From Flavobacteriaceae bacterium PS02293 (GTDB lineage Bacteria > Bacteroidota > Bacteroidia > Flavobacteriales > Weeksellaceae): a stretch of DNA of 64,000 bases. Where the stretch lies: positions 186,001 to 250,000 of the forward strand of contig JASCOV010000006.1 of NCBI GenBank assembly GCA_029960045.1, in the 5' to 3' direction. This document shows positions 24,881 to 33,407 of the stretch, piece by piece (position 1 is the first letter of the stretch; every line of letters begins with the position of its first letter). A program made the translations under genes and the position numbers. The notes beneath the pieces were generated by a model, which was given only the letters and a program-made list of their open reading frames with translations, did not search any database and was not told the origin of the DNA.

Positions 24881-25369
24881 ATGAATATCGAGGAATCCAA
24901 TATTGTAGAAACAAATGATTATCGCGTCATTATATATCCGGCTTCAAGACCTTTTACAGCCAAAGAAAGTAAAACGATTGCAGAAAAATTATACGACTTC
25001 TTAGGTGATTGGGCTGCTCACGGCAAAGAATTGTCTTCTTCTTTTAAAATTGAAAAAAATCAATTCATCATCATTTGTGTAGATGAGGAGAAAGAAGCTG
25101 CTTCTGGTTGTAGCATTGATGCTTTAGGAAAAATAATGAGAGAATTGGATTCAGAATTTGATCTTGGATTATTTGACAGAATGAAAGCGAGCTTCATAGA
25201 AAACGGCGAAGTCAAAACTTTAAAACTTTCCGATTTTAAAAGCAAAATACGAAGCGGAGAATTATCGAAAGATATTGAGGTTTTCGATTTTTCCAAAAAT
25301 ACATACTTGGATTTTCTAAGTCATTTTGTTCAGCCTTTTGGTAGAAGTTGGGCTTCAGCTATTTCTTAA
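24881..25369 (+). CDS. Conserved protein often mislabelled as ABC transporter ATPase
   Basis: 162 residues, soluble. Key stretches are VIIYPASRPFTAKESKTIAE, FLGDWAAHGKEL and IICVDEEKEAASGCSIDALG. The protein has no Walker A, Walker B or ABC signature, so the label ABC transporter ATPase used in Bacteroidota genomes is not supported here. It lies between the Fe-S pair and a glycosyltransferase. Its function is unknown. A conserved Cys in SGCSID could be catalytic, which is speculation. Confidence 0.75.
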   Translation: MNIEESNIVETNDYRVIIYPASRPFTAKESKTIAEKLYDFLGDWAAHGKELSSSFKIEKNQFIIICVDEEKEAASGCSIDALGKIMRELDSEFDLGLFDRMKASFIENGEVKTLKLSDFKSKIRSGELSKDIEVFDFSKNTYLDFLSHFVQPFGRSWASAIS

Positions 25370-25394
25370 TTTTATTCAATTTCAAAATTAAACT

Positions 25395-26507
25395 TTGAAA
25401 ATACTTTTCCTTTCTTCTTGGTTTCCCAATAAGCTGGAGCCTACGAATGGTAATTTTGTGCAGCGCCATGCAGAAGCTGTCGCAATGAAACACAACGTTG
25501 AAATTCTTCACACGATTGGAGATTTTGACCAAAAAGAAACTTTTGTTTTTGATGATAAAGTAATTAATGAGATTAGAACCTTGATTATTTATTACAAGAA
25601 TTCTAAAAACCCCGTTCAGAATTTTATCAGGAGAATGAAAGCTTACAAAATGGGATTTGCAAAAATGCAAAAACCAGATCTTGTACACGCCAACGTCCTT
25701 CACAATAATATGCTTTTTGCAGTATATCTCAAGAAAAAACATGAAATTCCTTTTGTCGTATCAGAACATTGGTCTGCTTTTCTAAAGGTAAATAGAGCTA
25801 AGCTTTCTTTAACTAATTTATACATTGCCCGTTTTATTGCTGGTAATTCATCATGTTTATTTCCCGTAAGTAGCAATTTGATGAGAGATCTAAAAGCGTT
25901 AAAACTAGGGACACATTTTAAAGTGGTAGGCAATGTGGTAGATACAGATCGTTTTTTTCCTATTGACTCTCAGGGAGATATTTTTACGTTCCTTCATATA
26001 TCGAATCTTATACCTCTTAAGAATCCGGATTTGATTATAGAAGCTGCTATTCGTCTTAGAAAAGAGTTTCATAATTTTGAATTTCACATTGGTGGAGATG
26101 GAGATGTGGAAAGATTAAATGCCATTGTTGAAAAATATGATGCTCAAGATTATATTAAGACATTTGGAGAAATCTCTCACAGAAAAGTTGCCGAAAGGAT
26201 GAGAAATAGTGATTGTTTTATTCTCTTCAGTGATTATGAAAACTTGCCTTGCGTATTACTTGAGTCAATCTCTTCCGGAACCCCGGTGATAGCGACTCAG
26301 GTAGGTGGTATTCCGGAAATTGTAAATGAAAATCAAGGAATTCTTATTGATAAATCTACGGAAGAATTATATTTGGCAATGAAAAAAATGCTTATGAGAA
26401 GTCTTACAATTGATTCTCCAAAACAACTCCATCAGCATATAATAGACAATTTTTCTATGTCAAAAATCGCCAAAAGTTTTGATGAGGTTTATAATAGAGT
26501 TGTTTAA
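25395..26507 (+). CDS. GT4-family glycosyltransferase
   Basis: 370 residues starting TTG at 25395. That start is chosen because it gives the canonical KILFLSSWFPNKLEPTNGNF opening. The C-terminal GT4 domain has HISNLIPLKNPDLIIEA, HIGGDGDVERL, and the ExxE-like donor site FSDYENLPCVLLESISSG with VIATQVGGIPEIV. It likely adds a sugar in surface polysaccharide or glycolipid synthesis. The flippase gene follows 28 bases later, so the two probably act together. Confidence 0.9.
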   Translation: MKILFLSSWFPNKLEPTNGNFVQRHAEAVAMKHNVEILHTIGDFDQKETFVFDDKVINEIRTLIIYYKNSKNPVQNFIRRMKAYKMGFAKMQKPDLVHANVLHNNMLFAVYLKKKHEIPFVVSEHWSAFLKVNRAKLSLTNLYIARFIAGNSSCLFPVSSNLMRDLKALKLGTHFKVVGNVVDTDRFFPIDSQGDIFTFLHISNLIPLKNPDLIIEAAIRLRKEFHNFEFHIGGDGDVERLNAIVEKYDAQDYIKTFGEISHRKVAERMRNSDCFILFSDYENLPCVLLESISSGTPVIATQVGGIPEIVNENQGILIDKSTEELYLAMKKMLMRSLTIDSPKQLHQHIIDNFSMSKIAKSFDEVYNRVV

Positions 26508-26534
26508 ACTTGCTAATAATTCAAGCAAACCAGA

Positions 26535-27779
26535 ATGAAAAGTTTAGAGGATTTTATAAGAGCTTTTTTTGCAAATAAAGGACAACACGTCTTTTTGTCT
26601 TTGTTAATTACCAAAATATGTGCTTTTTCCGGTTCTCTTTTCATGATCAGGATTCTACCCGAAAAAGAGTTTGGGCTGTTAAGTATTGTGGCTTCGTTTT
26701 TTGTGGTTTTTGTCTCTTGCAGTGGATTTGGAAGTTTCCAGAGCTTAATCAGATTTGGATCATTAAGCAATTCTGATGAGGAGAAGAAAGAATTAGCAGA
26801 ATATCTTTTGAAGAAAGGTTTTATTAATCAGCTTATTCTAAGTATGGTGTTTTTTTTAATTTCGTTTCTATACGTTAGTCACTATTACTACATTTTTTAT
26901 ATTTTCTTTTTTTTTACAATCCGTTTGATAGGGGTATATTTCTTCAGTCATATTCAGGCTGAAAGACGTGTTTATCTAAGGAATGACGAATTTGCGAGGA
27001 TAAACAATGTTGTCAACATTTCAGGATTGATTCTTATGATTGTATTTTCAATCTTTTGGGGATTATATGGATATTTAGTTGCAAATGCAATTGCACCTTT
27101 TATTTCCCTGTTCTGGTACAAACGATCTTTTGGGATTAAAAAACCATTACTGAGGTATACAAAAAAAGAAATCTGGAGCTTTGCAATATATGCCTCCTTA
27201 ACTGCATTATTGTCAGATGCTTTTTTTTCAGCCGATATTTTACTGTTGAATTTTTTTAAGGACGAAACTGCTGTGGCTAATTATAAAGCGGCATTACTCA
27301 TTCCTGCAAATATTACTTTTTTAGCACTCTCTTTTATGCAGAGTGATTATCCCGTTTTAGCTAAAAATCATCTTAATAAATCTTTTTTAATCAATTATAT
27401 CGTTAATTATTATAAAATTTTCATTCCTATATCTCTTATAATATTGATTACCGGATGTCTTTTTAACTCTATGATATTAAAACTTTTTTTTGGTGTAAAT
27501 TATTTAGATAATTCGTTAGAATTTTCAATTTTATTAGCAGCATTTTGTGCAAGCATGTTGTTGAGAAATCTCTATGGAAATATGTTGTCTGCGGTAGGTT
27601 TGATGAAGAGAAATACTTTTTTTTCCATCTTTTCACTAATTCTTTTAGCTGCCTTCTCCTATTTTCTTGTTCCTAAATTTGGTGTAATGGGAATGGCGGT
27701 CTCTCTTGCAGCTACGTTAACAATTATTGGATTTTCCATGATGTTTTCATTTCTAGCTTATCTTAGAAAATTGAAATAA
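26535..27779 (+). CDS. Oligosaccharide flippase (Wzx/MOP family)
   Basis: 414 residues with about 12 hydrophobic segments in the MOP-superfamily pattern. The start is KICAFSGSLFMIRILPEKEF, the classical Wzx N-terminus (SLFMIRILP-EFG). The AT-rich, Phe-rich composition is stronger than in the neighbours. It would move lipid-linked sugars across the inner membrane. There is no polymerase or ligase nearby, so this is a small isolated polysaccharide pair with the GT4 gene. Confidence 0.85.
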   Translation: MKSLEDFIRAFFANKGQHVFLSLLITKICAFSGSLFMIRILPEKEFGLLSIVASFFVVFVSCSGFGSFQSLIRFGSLSNSDEEKKELAEYLLKKGFINQLILSMVFFLISFLYVSHYYYIFYIFFFFTIRLIGVYFFSHIQAERRVYLRNDEFARINNVVNISGLILMIVFSIFWGLYGYLVANAIAPFISLFWYKRSFGIKKPLLRYTKKEIWSFAIYASLTALLSDAFFSADILLLNFFKDETAVANYKAALLIPANITFLALSFMQSDYPVLAKNHLNKSFLINYIVNYYKIFIPISLIILITGCLFNSMILKLFFGVNYLDNSLEFSILLAAFCASMLLRNLYGNMLSAVGLMKRNTFFSIFSLILLAAFSYFLVPKFGVMGMAVSLAATLTIIGFSMMFSFLAYLRKLK

Positions 27780-27793
27780 GTATCTTTGTCATT

Positions 27794-28297
27794 ATGAAAC
27801 TCAAGATATCAATCATTTTATCAACTATTCTACTCTTGTTTTCTTGCCAAAGGGATGAGGCTGATGTCCAGGCCATTGATCAGGTTCTGAAGCTTTACAT
27901 GACTAGTGCTACTACAGGACAAGATTTGTTAAATCCCAAAATTACAGGTTCATATACCACACCAGCTTTACTCGATCTTTTGGGAGAAAGAGATTTACAG
28001 ACCGTTTCTGGATACACTTTTCCGAAAGATGCAGACACATTAGTTTATATGGATTATCCGGCTGGCGCAATCAGATTAAAAATCGATTCTCTTAGCAATG
28101 ATGACCAACAGGTTTACTATTCCAGATTTGTGATTAAGCTTTTGAAAAAGAATGAAGTTGTGCCCGATTACGATACGATTAAGATAGAATATACCTCAAC
28201 ACCATCACTTTTCCAGATTTCAAAACTCTGGTATAATGATAAACTGAAATTCACAAAAGTAAAAGGGCAACCAAACATTGTCACAATCGTGAAATAA
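27794..28297 (+). CDS. Lipoprotein of unknown function
   Basis: 167 residues. The signal peptide ends in lipobox LLLFSC (Cys about residue 18). The rest is a small mixed domain, ending KLWYNDKLKFTKVKGQPN. The family was not recognised. It is 14 bases after the flippase and ends near the serS promoter. Confidence 0.7.
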   Translation: MKLKISIILSTILLLFSCQRDEADVQAIDQVLKLYMTSATTGQDLLNPKITGSYTTPALLDLLGERDLQTVSGYTFPKDADTLVYMDYPAGAIRLKIDSLSNDDQQVYYSRFVIKLLKKNEVVPDYDTIKIEYTSTPSLFQISKLWYNDKLKFTKVKGQPNIVTIVK

Positions 28298-28311
28298 AAT
28301 TCCTAAATTTG
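28278..28311 (+). promoter_or_regulatory. serS promoter (-33 and -7)
   Basis: TTG (28278-28280), 23 bases, then TAAATTTG (28304-28311), 63 bases before the serS ATG. It overlaps the 3' end of the lipoprotein gene. Confidence 0.6.
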
Positions 28312-28374
28312 CAAACGTCAGAGAATTGAAATTAATTTTCTGAGTACGAAATACTATCAACCAACAACCAAACT

Positions 28375-29643
28375 ATGTTACAGGTTAATTTTTTGCGCGA
28401 GAACAAAGAGCGCGTTTTGGAAGGCTTGAAGAAAAGAAGCTTCAAGGAATTAGATTTGGTCGATGCAGCAATCAACGCTGACGACGAAAGAAAAAAACTA
28501 CAGTTTGAGCTAGACTCACAACTTTCCGAAATGAACAAAATTTCGAAAGAAATCGGAATTCTGATGAAAGACGGAAAAAAAGAGGAAGCCGAAGCTGCAA
28601 AATCCAAAACTTCGCAATACAAAGATTCCAGCAAAGAATTACAAACTCAACTGAACGAAGCTGAGACAAATTTGATCAATATTCTGTATCAGATCCCAAA
28701 TGTTCCTTATGAAAAGGTAGTTGCCGGTGTTTCTGCTGATGACAACGAGATCATTTACGAATCTACAACCGTTGAAGGTCTTGGAGAAGGTGCAATTCCA
28801 CATTGGGAATTAGCGAAAAAATATAATTTGATTGATTTTGAATTAGGAGTTAAAATTGCTGGAGCTGGTTTCCCTGTTTACTTCGGGAAAGGTGCAAGAC
28901 TGCAGAGAGCTTTGGTTCAGTATTTCCTTGATAAGAATGTTGACGCAGGTTATCTGGAAGTCAATCCACCTCATGTTGTGAATGAAGCTTCTGGCTACGG
29001 AACCGGACAATTGCCCGATAAAGAAGGACAAATGTACTATGTGAACGAAGATAAATTATTCTTAATTCCAACTGCAGAAGTTCCGGTTACGAATCTTTAC
29101 CGCGATGTTTTGCTAGATGAGAAAGATTTGCCAATCAAAAATACTGCATTCTCACAATGTTACAGAAGAGAAGCAGGAAGTTATGGTGCTCATGTAAGAG
29201 GCCTTAACCGTCTTCACCAATTCGAAAAAGTGGAAATTGTGAGACTGGAAAAACCAGAAAATTCTTACACAGTTTTGGAAGAAATGGTAGAACATATCAA
29301 ATCTATTTTGGAAGATCTTGAATTGCCTTACAGAATCCTGAGACTTTGCGGAGGCGACACTGGTTTTGCTTCAGCAATGACTTATGACTTCGAAGTTTGG
29401 AGTGCAGCACAGGAAAAATGGCTGGAAGTAAGTTCTGTTTCAAACTTCGAAACGTTTCAGGCAACCCGTTTGAAATGCCGTTACAAATCTGAAGGTAAAA
29501 CACAATTGGTTCATACTTTGAATGGATCTGCAATGGCTTTACCAAGAATTATGGCAGCTTTGCTTGAGAATAATCAGACAGAAGAAGGAATCAGATTACC
29601 AAAGAAAATCGCGGAATATGCAAGATTTGAATTAATTAATTAA
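28375..29643 (+). CDS. serS: Seryl-tRNA synthetase
   Basis: 422 residues, class II aminoacyl-tRNA synthetase. An N-terminal coiled-coil arm (about 30-100, rich in Lys/Glu) binds tRNA-Ser. The active site has TAEVPVTNLYRD, motif 2 FSQCYRREAGSYG, and motif 3 LNGSAMALPRIMAALLENNQ. The length is normal. The stop codon lies inside a tetranucleotide palindrome. Confidence 0.98.
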   Translation: MLQVNFLRENKERVLEGLKKRSFKELDLVDAAINADDERKKLQFELDSQLSEMNKISKEIGILMKDGKKEEAEAAKSKTSQYKDSSKELQTQLNEAETNLINILYQIPNVPYEKVVAGVSADDNEIIYESTTVEGLGEGAIPHWELAKKYNLIDFELGVKIAGAGFPVYFGKGARLQRALVQYFLDKNVDAGYLEVNPPHVVNEASGYGTGQLPDKEGQMYYVNEDKLFLIPTAEVPVTNLYRDVLLDEKDLPIKNTAFSQCYRREAGSYGAHVRGLNRLHQFEKVEIVRLEKPENSYTVLEEMVEHIKSILEDLELPYRILRLCGGDTGFASAMTYDFEVWSAAQEKWLEVSSVSNFETFQATRLKCRYKSEGKTQLVHTLNGSAMALPRIMAALLENNQTEEGIRLPKKIAEYARFELIN

Positions 29644-29650
29644 TTAATTC
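29629..29650. repeat. ATTA microsatellite/palindrome across the serS stop codon
   Basis: A 22-bp self-complementary run, GA(ATTA)n...TC, in which the last four codons of serS and its stop (29641-29643) lie. A second EcoRI-type GAATTC follows. Confidence 0.6.
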
Positions 29651-29669
29651 GAATTCTCTAAATAATATG

Positions 29670-29708
29670 AAAGCCACAAAGTTTATTTGTGGCTTTCTCT
29701 ATTTTTTA
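29670..29708 (+). terminator. serS terminator
   Basis: AAAGCCACAAA (29670-29680) pairs with TTTGTGGCTTT (29686-29696); a T-rich run follows. Confidence 0.85.
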
Positions 29709-29778
29709 CTTAATCAGAATATTTGTCATTCCGGAGGAATCTCTATAATTTAGATTACAGCAAAATTGTTAACATCAT

Positions 29779-30546
29779 TTACAAACACTCAAATTTCCCA
29801 TTTTTGTATTCAAATAATTGAGTTGAAACCAAATGGTCTCCTTCATTATTTATCTCATTAATTGTAAATTTCATTCTGGATAAATTTTCAAAGTCATTTT
29901 TTCCAGTAATAAGAAGTAAGTCACGAGCAGGAATTCCAATAACTATTTCTCCATCTACTTCAAAGTTTTCTTTATTCCAAATATCTAATAAGATCAAGCT
30001 AGTTTCATAATTTCCACCCGCAACTAACATATAATAGCCATCTTCTCCGTGTTTCTCAATTTCTACAGAGTTCGATAAGTTTTCAATTGCAATTTCTTTA
30101 AGTCCATATGAATCTATATTAAGATTTTTAATGTCCTCTTTAGTCAAATAATTGATATTGGTTTCAGTATCTTCTACATAGAAAATGTAGAGCTCATCAT
30201 TATACTTTTCAAAAACATTATTTTCTTCAAAATTATTATCAAAATCAATCAAGTTTTGGATAAATCTTCCATCTTTGATAACAGGTAAAATGTTTTTGAG
30301 ATTGATTTCTTTTCTTATCTCGTAAAAGCTTTTACCAACATTTAAATATCTTTCAAATATTTCTTCAATTTCATCAGGATATCGAAGATATTCTGAATAA
30401 CAATTATCTAGAAAATGTTTGTATTCATTTGAACCTTGGAATTCTGTTCGAATTTCTAAATGATTTGTTGAATGTATTTTTAATCCATCAATTTTTTGGA
30501 CTAAGCGTTGTGCAAATTTTTCAACAAATTCTGATTCTGTAAGCAT
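29779..30546 (-). CDS. DUF1444 family protein
   Basis: 255 residues. The C-terminal part has the family core ETSLILLDIWNKENFEVDG, then GEIVIGIPARDLLLITG. The N-terminal LTESEFVEKFAQRLVQKIDG is also typical. DUF1444 proteins (YtpQ-like) are soluble and uncharacterised. The start is 1 base after the helicase stop, so they are co-transcribed. No known functional link is seen. Confidence 0.75.
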   Translation of the reverse strand: MLTESEFVEKFAQRLVQKIDGLKIHSTNHLEIRTEFQGSNEYKHFLDNCYSEYLRYPDEIEEIFERYLNVGKSFYEIRKEINLKNILPVIKDGRFIQNLIDFDNNFEENNVFEKYNDELYIFYVEDTETNINYLTKEDIKNLNIDSYGLKEIAIENLSNSVEIEKHGEDGYYMLVAGGNYETSLILLDIWNKENFEVDGEIVIGIPARDLLLITGKNDFENLSRMKFTINEINNEGDHLVSTQLFEYKNGKFECL

Positions 30547-30547
30547 A

Positions 30548-32674
30548 CTATTTCTTCAAATTCAAAAAATAATTCCAAATCAATCGGATCTCACCATAAT
30601 CAAAATCCGCAGGCAACGCCGCCTTCCAATCATTGATGTTCTCCTTTGGACTTTGCTTGAAAACCTTTTCAAAGGCCGTGACTTTTTCCTTAGGATAGAT
30701 TCTTAATAAATCACTTTTGTCAAGCAAGTTCTGTTCGGCATATTTAGATAAATGACCAAAAATAGTGGAATTTACCAAACCTCGTTCTCTCGCAATTTCA
30801 GAAACGGTTTTCCCGTCTTGGAATAACTGATAAGTCAAAACATGTGTCGGAACTTTATTGATTGTCATAGAAATGACCTTGTCTTTTTCCTTATCGAACA
30901 ACGGTGTTTCCAAAAGATAAACTTCTTTTAGGTCTTTCAAATATTCCTCCAGGTCATCCAGCCAAACCCGGAAATCTTCATTGAACGCTTTCAAACCTTT
31001 CACGCCTTTTGTCTCAGAATAAAAATCTTTGAGTGGCGAAAAAATCTTATCATTTACATTCTCAAAAAAGAAATTGACAGCGCCTTTTGCCTTAACTTCA
31101 ACCTCTTGCCATTCCTCTTCACCTTTCAGGAATTTTTGGGTTTTCTGAAGCAATATTCTTTCAAATTTTTGGAAGATAGTCGTTAGATTTTCAATTTCAG
31201 ATTTTAAAGTAATGTAAAGCCTTTGCGATTGATCTTTGTCAATGAATTTGCTGCTTCGGCTGATAACCATCCAATTTTCCAAAGCAGACTGAAACCAAAC
31301 ACAGTCAATTCTTCTGATTACTTTTTGGATGCTGTAATCGTATTTTTCAGAATTAAGGATTTCCTCTATTTTAGAATTGGCGTGCGTCTCATCCTGAAAC
31401 TTCGAAACCCGTTTGTCAGAGAAAATGACTTCGGGCGTAATTTTCGATTTCAAAATAATTCCTTCCAAAGTTCTGCAACGCGAAAGCGCTACATAAACCT
31501 GACCGGAAGCAAAGCTTTTCCCGGCATCAATAATCAATCTGTCAAACGTCAAACCTTGACTTTTATGAATCGTAACCGCCCAAGCCAAGCGAATCGGAAA
31601 TTGTTTGAAACTTCCCAAAACCTCCTCTTTGATATTCTTTTCATCATCCAGAGAATATTTTTTCTGCTCCCAAGTTTCAGCTTTCAACGTGATTTCCTCT
31701 TCGCTTCCATCAAGAATTACAGAAATTTCATCTTCATCCAAATATGAAATTTGAGCCAGTTTTCCGTTGTAATATTTTTTGTCAGATGACGTATCATTTC
31801 GAATGAACATAATTTGAGCTCCAACTTTCAGTTCCAAAACCTCATCATTCGGATATTGTGTTTCTTTGAAATCGCCTACAACATCTGCGGTGTAAGTGTG
31901 AGATTTTCCGCCGAGCTCTTTTATCTTTTTTTGATTGATGTCATCCGCCATTTTGTTGTGCGAACAGAGATAAACGTAAGCTTCATCCTTCGGGTCAAAG
32001 TCTGGCTGATATCTTTCATTCAAAGTTTCGAAATCAATATCTTCTGAGATTCCGTCTCGGATAGCATTTAAGATTGCAAGGAAATGTTCATCGGTCTGTC
32101 GGTAAACTTTGGTCAGTTCTAAAGTGATGAAGTTGCTGCCTTCCAAAGCTTTGGCGTGAAAGAAAAACGGCGAAGAATAATACATTGCCAAGATATATTC
32201 GTCTCTCACAACCGGAGGCAACTGATAAAGGTCGCCAATAAATAACATCTGAACACCACCAAATTTCTGCTGATTCCGGCGAACGTGTCTCAGAGAAAAA
32301 TCCATCATATCCAAAACATCCGAACGCAACATTGAAGCTTCATCAATAATGATAATTTCGATTTCGCGAAGGAGTTTTAGTTTGTCTTTTCGGTATTTGA
32401 AATGAACCATCAGATCCGGAATATTGTTTCCGAGATTCTGGTCAATTCTTTCTGTGGTTGGTAGAAAAGTTCTGAGTGGCAATCCAAACATAGAATGGAT
32501 GGTAACACCACCAGCATTGATGGCTGCAATCCCAGTAGGCGCAACTACAATGTGTTTTTTCTTGGTTTTTTTCACAAAGTCGTTTAGAAATGTAGTCTTC
32601 CCGGTTCCTGCTTTTCCAGTAAGAAAAATATTTCGGTTGGTGTGTTCTACGATTTCAAAAAGAGAGTCATTCAT
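30548..32674 (-). CDS. Pif1-like superfamily 1B helicase with C-terminal HTH
   Basis: 708 residues. Walker A is GKAGTGKTT (20-28), Walker B IIIDEASML follows, and motif VI is IHKSQGLTFDRLIID with SGQVYVALSRCR. These place it in the Pif1/RecD/TraI group. The C-terminal third adds a helix-turn-helix (GKTVSEIARERGLVNSTIFG), similar to the tail of RecQ/Pif1-type proteins in Bacteroidota. It probably unwinds stalled or structured DNA; the HTH may bind DNA directly. The downstream DUF1444 gene is in the same operon. Confidence 0.88.
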   Translation of the reverse strand: MNDSLFEIVEHTNRNIFLTGKAGTGKTTFLNDFVKKTKKKHIVVAPTGIAAINAGGVTIHSMFGLPLRTFLPTTERIDQNLGNNIPDLMVHFKYRKDKLKLLREIEIIIIDEASMLRSDVLDMMDFSLRHVRRNQQKFGGVQMLFIGDLYQLPPVVRDEYILAMYYSSPFFFHAKALEGSNFITLELTKVYRQTDEHFLAILNAIRDGISEDIDFETLNERYQPDFDPKDEAYVYLCSHNKMADDINQKKIKELGGKSHTYTADVVGDFKETQYPNDEVLELKVGAQIMFIRNDTSSDKKYYNGKLAQISYLDEDEISVILDGSEEEITLKAETWEQKKYSLDDEKNIKEEVLGSFKQFPIRLAWAVTIHKSQGLTFDRLIIDAGKSFASGQVYVALSRCRTLEGIILKSKITPEVIFSDKRVSKFQDETHANSKIEEILNSEKYDYSIQKVIRRIDCVWFQSALENWMVISRSSKFIDKDQSQRLYITLKSEIENLTTIFQKFERILLQKTQKFLKGEEEWQEVEVKAKGAVNFFFENVNDKIFSPLKDFYSETKGVKGLKAFNEDFRVWLDDLEEYLKDLKEVYLLETPLFDKEKDKVISMTINKVPTHVLTYQLFQDGKTVSEIARERGLVNSTIFGHLSKYAEQNLLDKSDLLRIYPKEKVTAFEKVFKQSPKENINDWKAALPADFDYGEIRLIWNYFLNLKK

Positions 32675-32679
32675 CGATT

Positions 32680-32687
32680 CAAAGATA
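32680..32687 (-). promoter_or_regulatory. -7 element of the helicase gene
   Basis: TATCTTTG on the minus strand matches TAnnTTTG exactly and ends 5 bases before the ATG at 32674, so the transcript would be nearly leaderless. Confidence 0.45.
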
Positions 32688-32701
32688 GAAAATCAGGAGA
32701 C

Positions 32702-32760
32702 AAGAATCAAGGGATAAGAATCAAGAAAAAAGGCAAAAGATTCAAGAGGAGAAATCTAAA
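32702..32760. repeat. Short direct repeats, purine-rich spacer
   Basis: AAGAATCAAG occurs at 32702-32711 and 32716-32725, with a variant (AAAGATTCAAGAG) further on. They lie between the helicase start and the ruvC stop. The strand asymmetry (A/G) is strong. Confidence 0.5.
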
Positions 32761-32775
32761 ATCCAAGAATTAAAA

Positions 32776-33330
32776 TTACTTAATCCTATCTGGATTCTGT
32801 TTCAGAAAACTATCCCATCCTGAGTAAGATTTATCAGTAGAAATAGTTCCGGAATTAAAATGATGGCAAACTGCAACCGCCAAACCATCAGATGCATCTA
32901 GATATTTCGTTGGGAATTCCTTTAGTTTCAATAGATTTTGAAGCATTCCTGCAACTTGTTCTTTGCTGGCGTTTCCGTTTCCGGTAATTGCCATTTTTAC
33001 TTTTTTGGGAGAATATTCTGTGATTGGAATGTTCCGGTGGAGACTTGCTGCAATGGCAACACCTTGCGCTCTTCCCAGTTTCAGCATACTTTGAACATTC
33101 TTTCCGAAGAAAGGCGCTTCCAATGCCGTTTCGTCAGGATGATATTCGTCTATTAATGCTAAGGTTTTATCAAAAATAACTTTCAGTTTGGTCTCGTGGT
33201 TTTCATATTTCTTCAGAACTAACTCGTGCATAACAATCAACTCCATTTTTCCGCCCTTTACAGATATAATCCCGAATCCCATAATAGATGTTCCCGGATC
33301 GATTCCTAAAATTATTTTTTCAACTTGCAT
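32776..33330 (-). CDS. ruvC: Crossover junction endonuclease RuvC
   Basis: 184 residues with an RNase H-like fold. The catalytic acids are in LGIDPGTSIMGFG (Asp11), ALEAPFFGKN (Glu about 70) and DASDGLAVAVCHH (two Asp about 145). It cuts Holliday junctions together with RuvAB, which are not in the window. The length is normal. It reads on the same strand as the helicase downstream, with 100 bases between. Confidence 0.95.
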   Translation of the reverse strand: MQVEKIILGIDPGTSIMGFGIISVKGGKMELIVMHELVLKKYENHETKLKVIFDKTLALIDEYHPDETALEAPFFGKNVQSMLKLGRAQGVAIAASLHRNIPITEYSPKKVKMAITGNGNASKEQVAGMLQNLLKLKEFPTKYLDASDGLAVAVCHHFNSGTISTDKSYSGWDSFLKQNPDRIK

Positions 33331-33335
33331 AGCAA

Positions 33336-33343
33336 CAAAATTA
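33336..33343 (-). promoter_or_regulatory. -7 element of ruvC
   Basis: TAATTTTG on the minus strand matches TAnnTTTG exactly, 5 bases before the ATG at 33330. It is 31 bases from the opposing PAP2 element at 33375. Confidence 0.5.
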
Positions 33344-33374
33344 CAATTATTCTCGGGATATTTTTCTATTGAAC

Positions 33375-33382
33375 TATCTTTG
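33375..33382 (+). promoter_or_regulatory. -7 element of the PAP2 gene
   Basis: TATCTTTG matches TAnnTTTG exactly, 25 bases before the ATG at 33408. It favours that ATG over codons further upstream. Confidence 0.55.
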
Positions 33383-33407
33383 CCGTGTTAATGTAACCGA
33401 CAGATAT

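Noticed and set aside
24881..25369. ABC transporter ATPase
   Set aside because: No Walker or signature motif is present; the common label is not supported.
31223..31747. A 174-codon open frame on the plus strand
   Set aside because: Antisense to the Pif1-like helicase whose motifs are intact; no family match.
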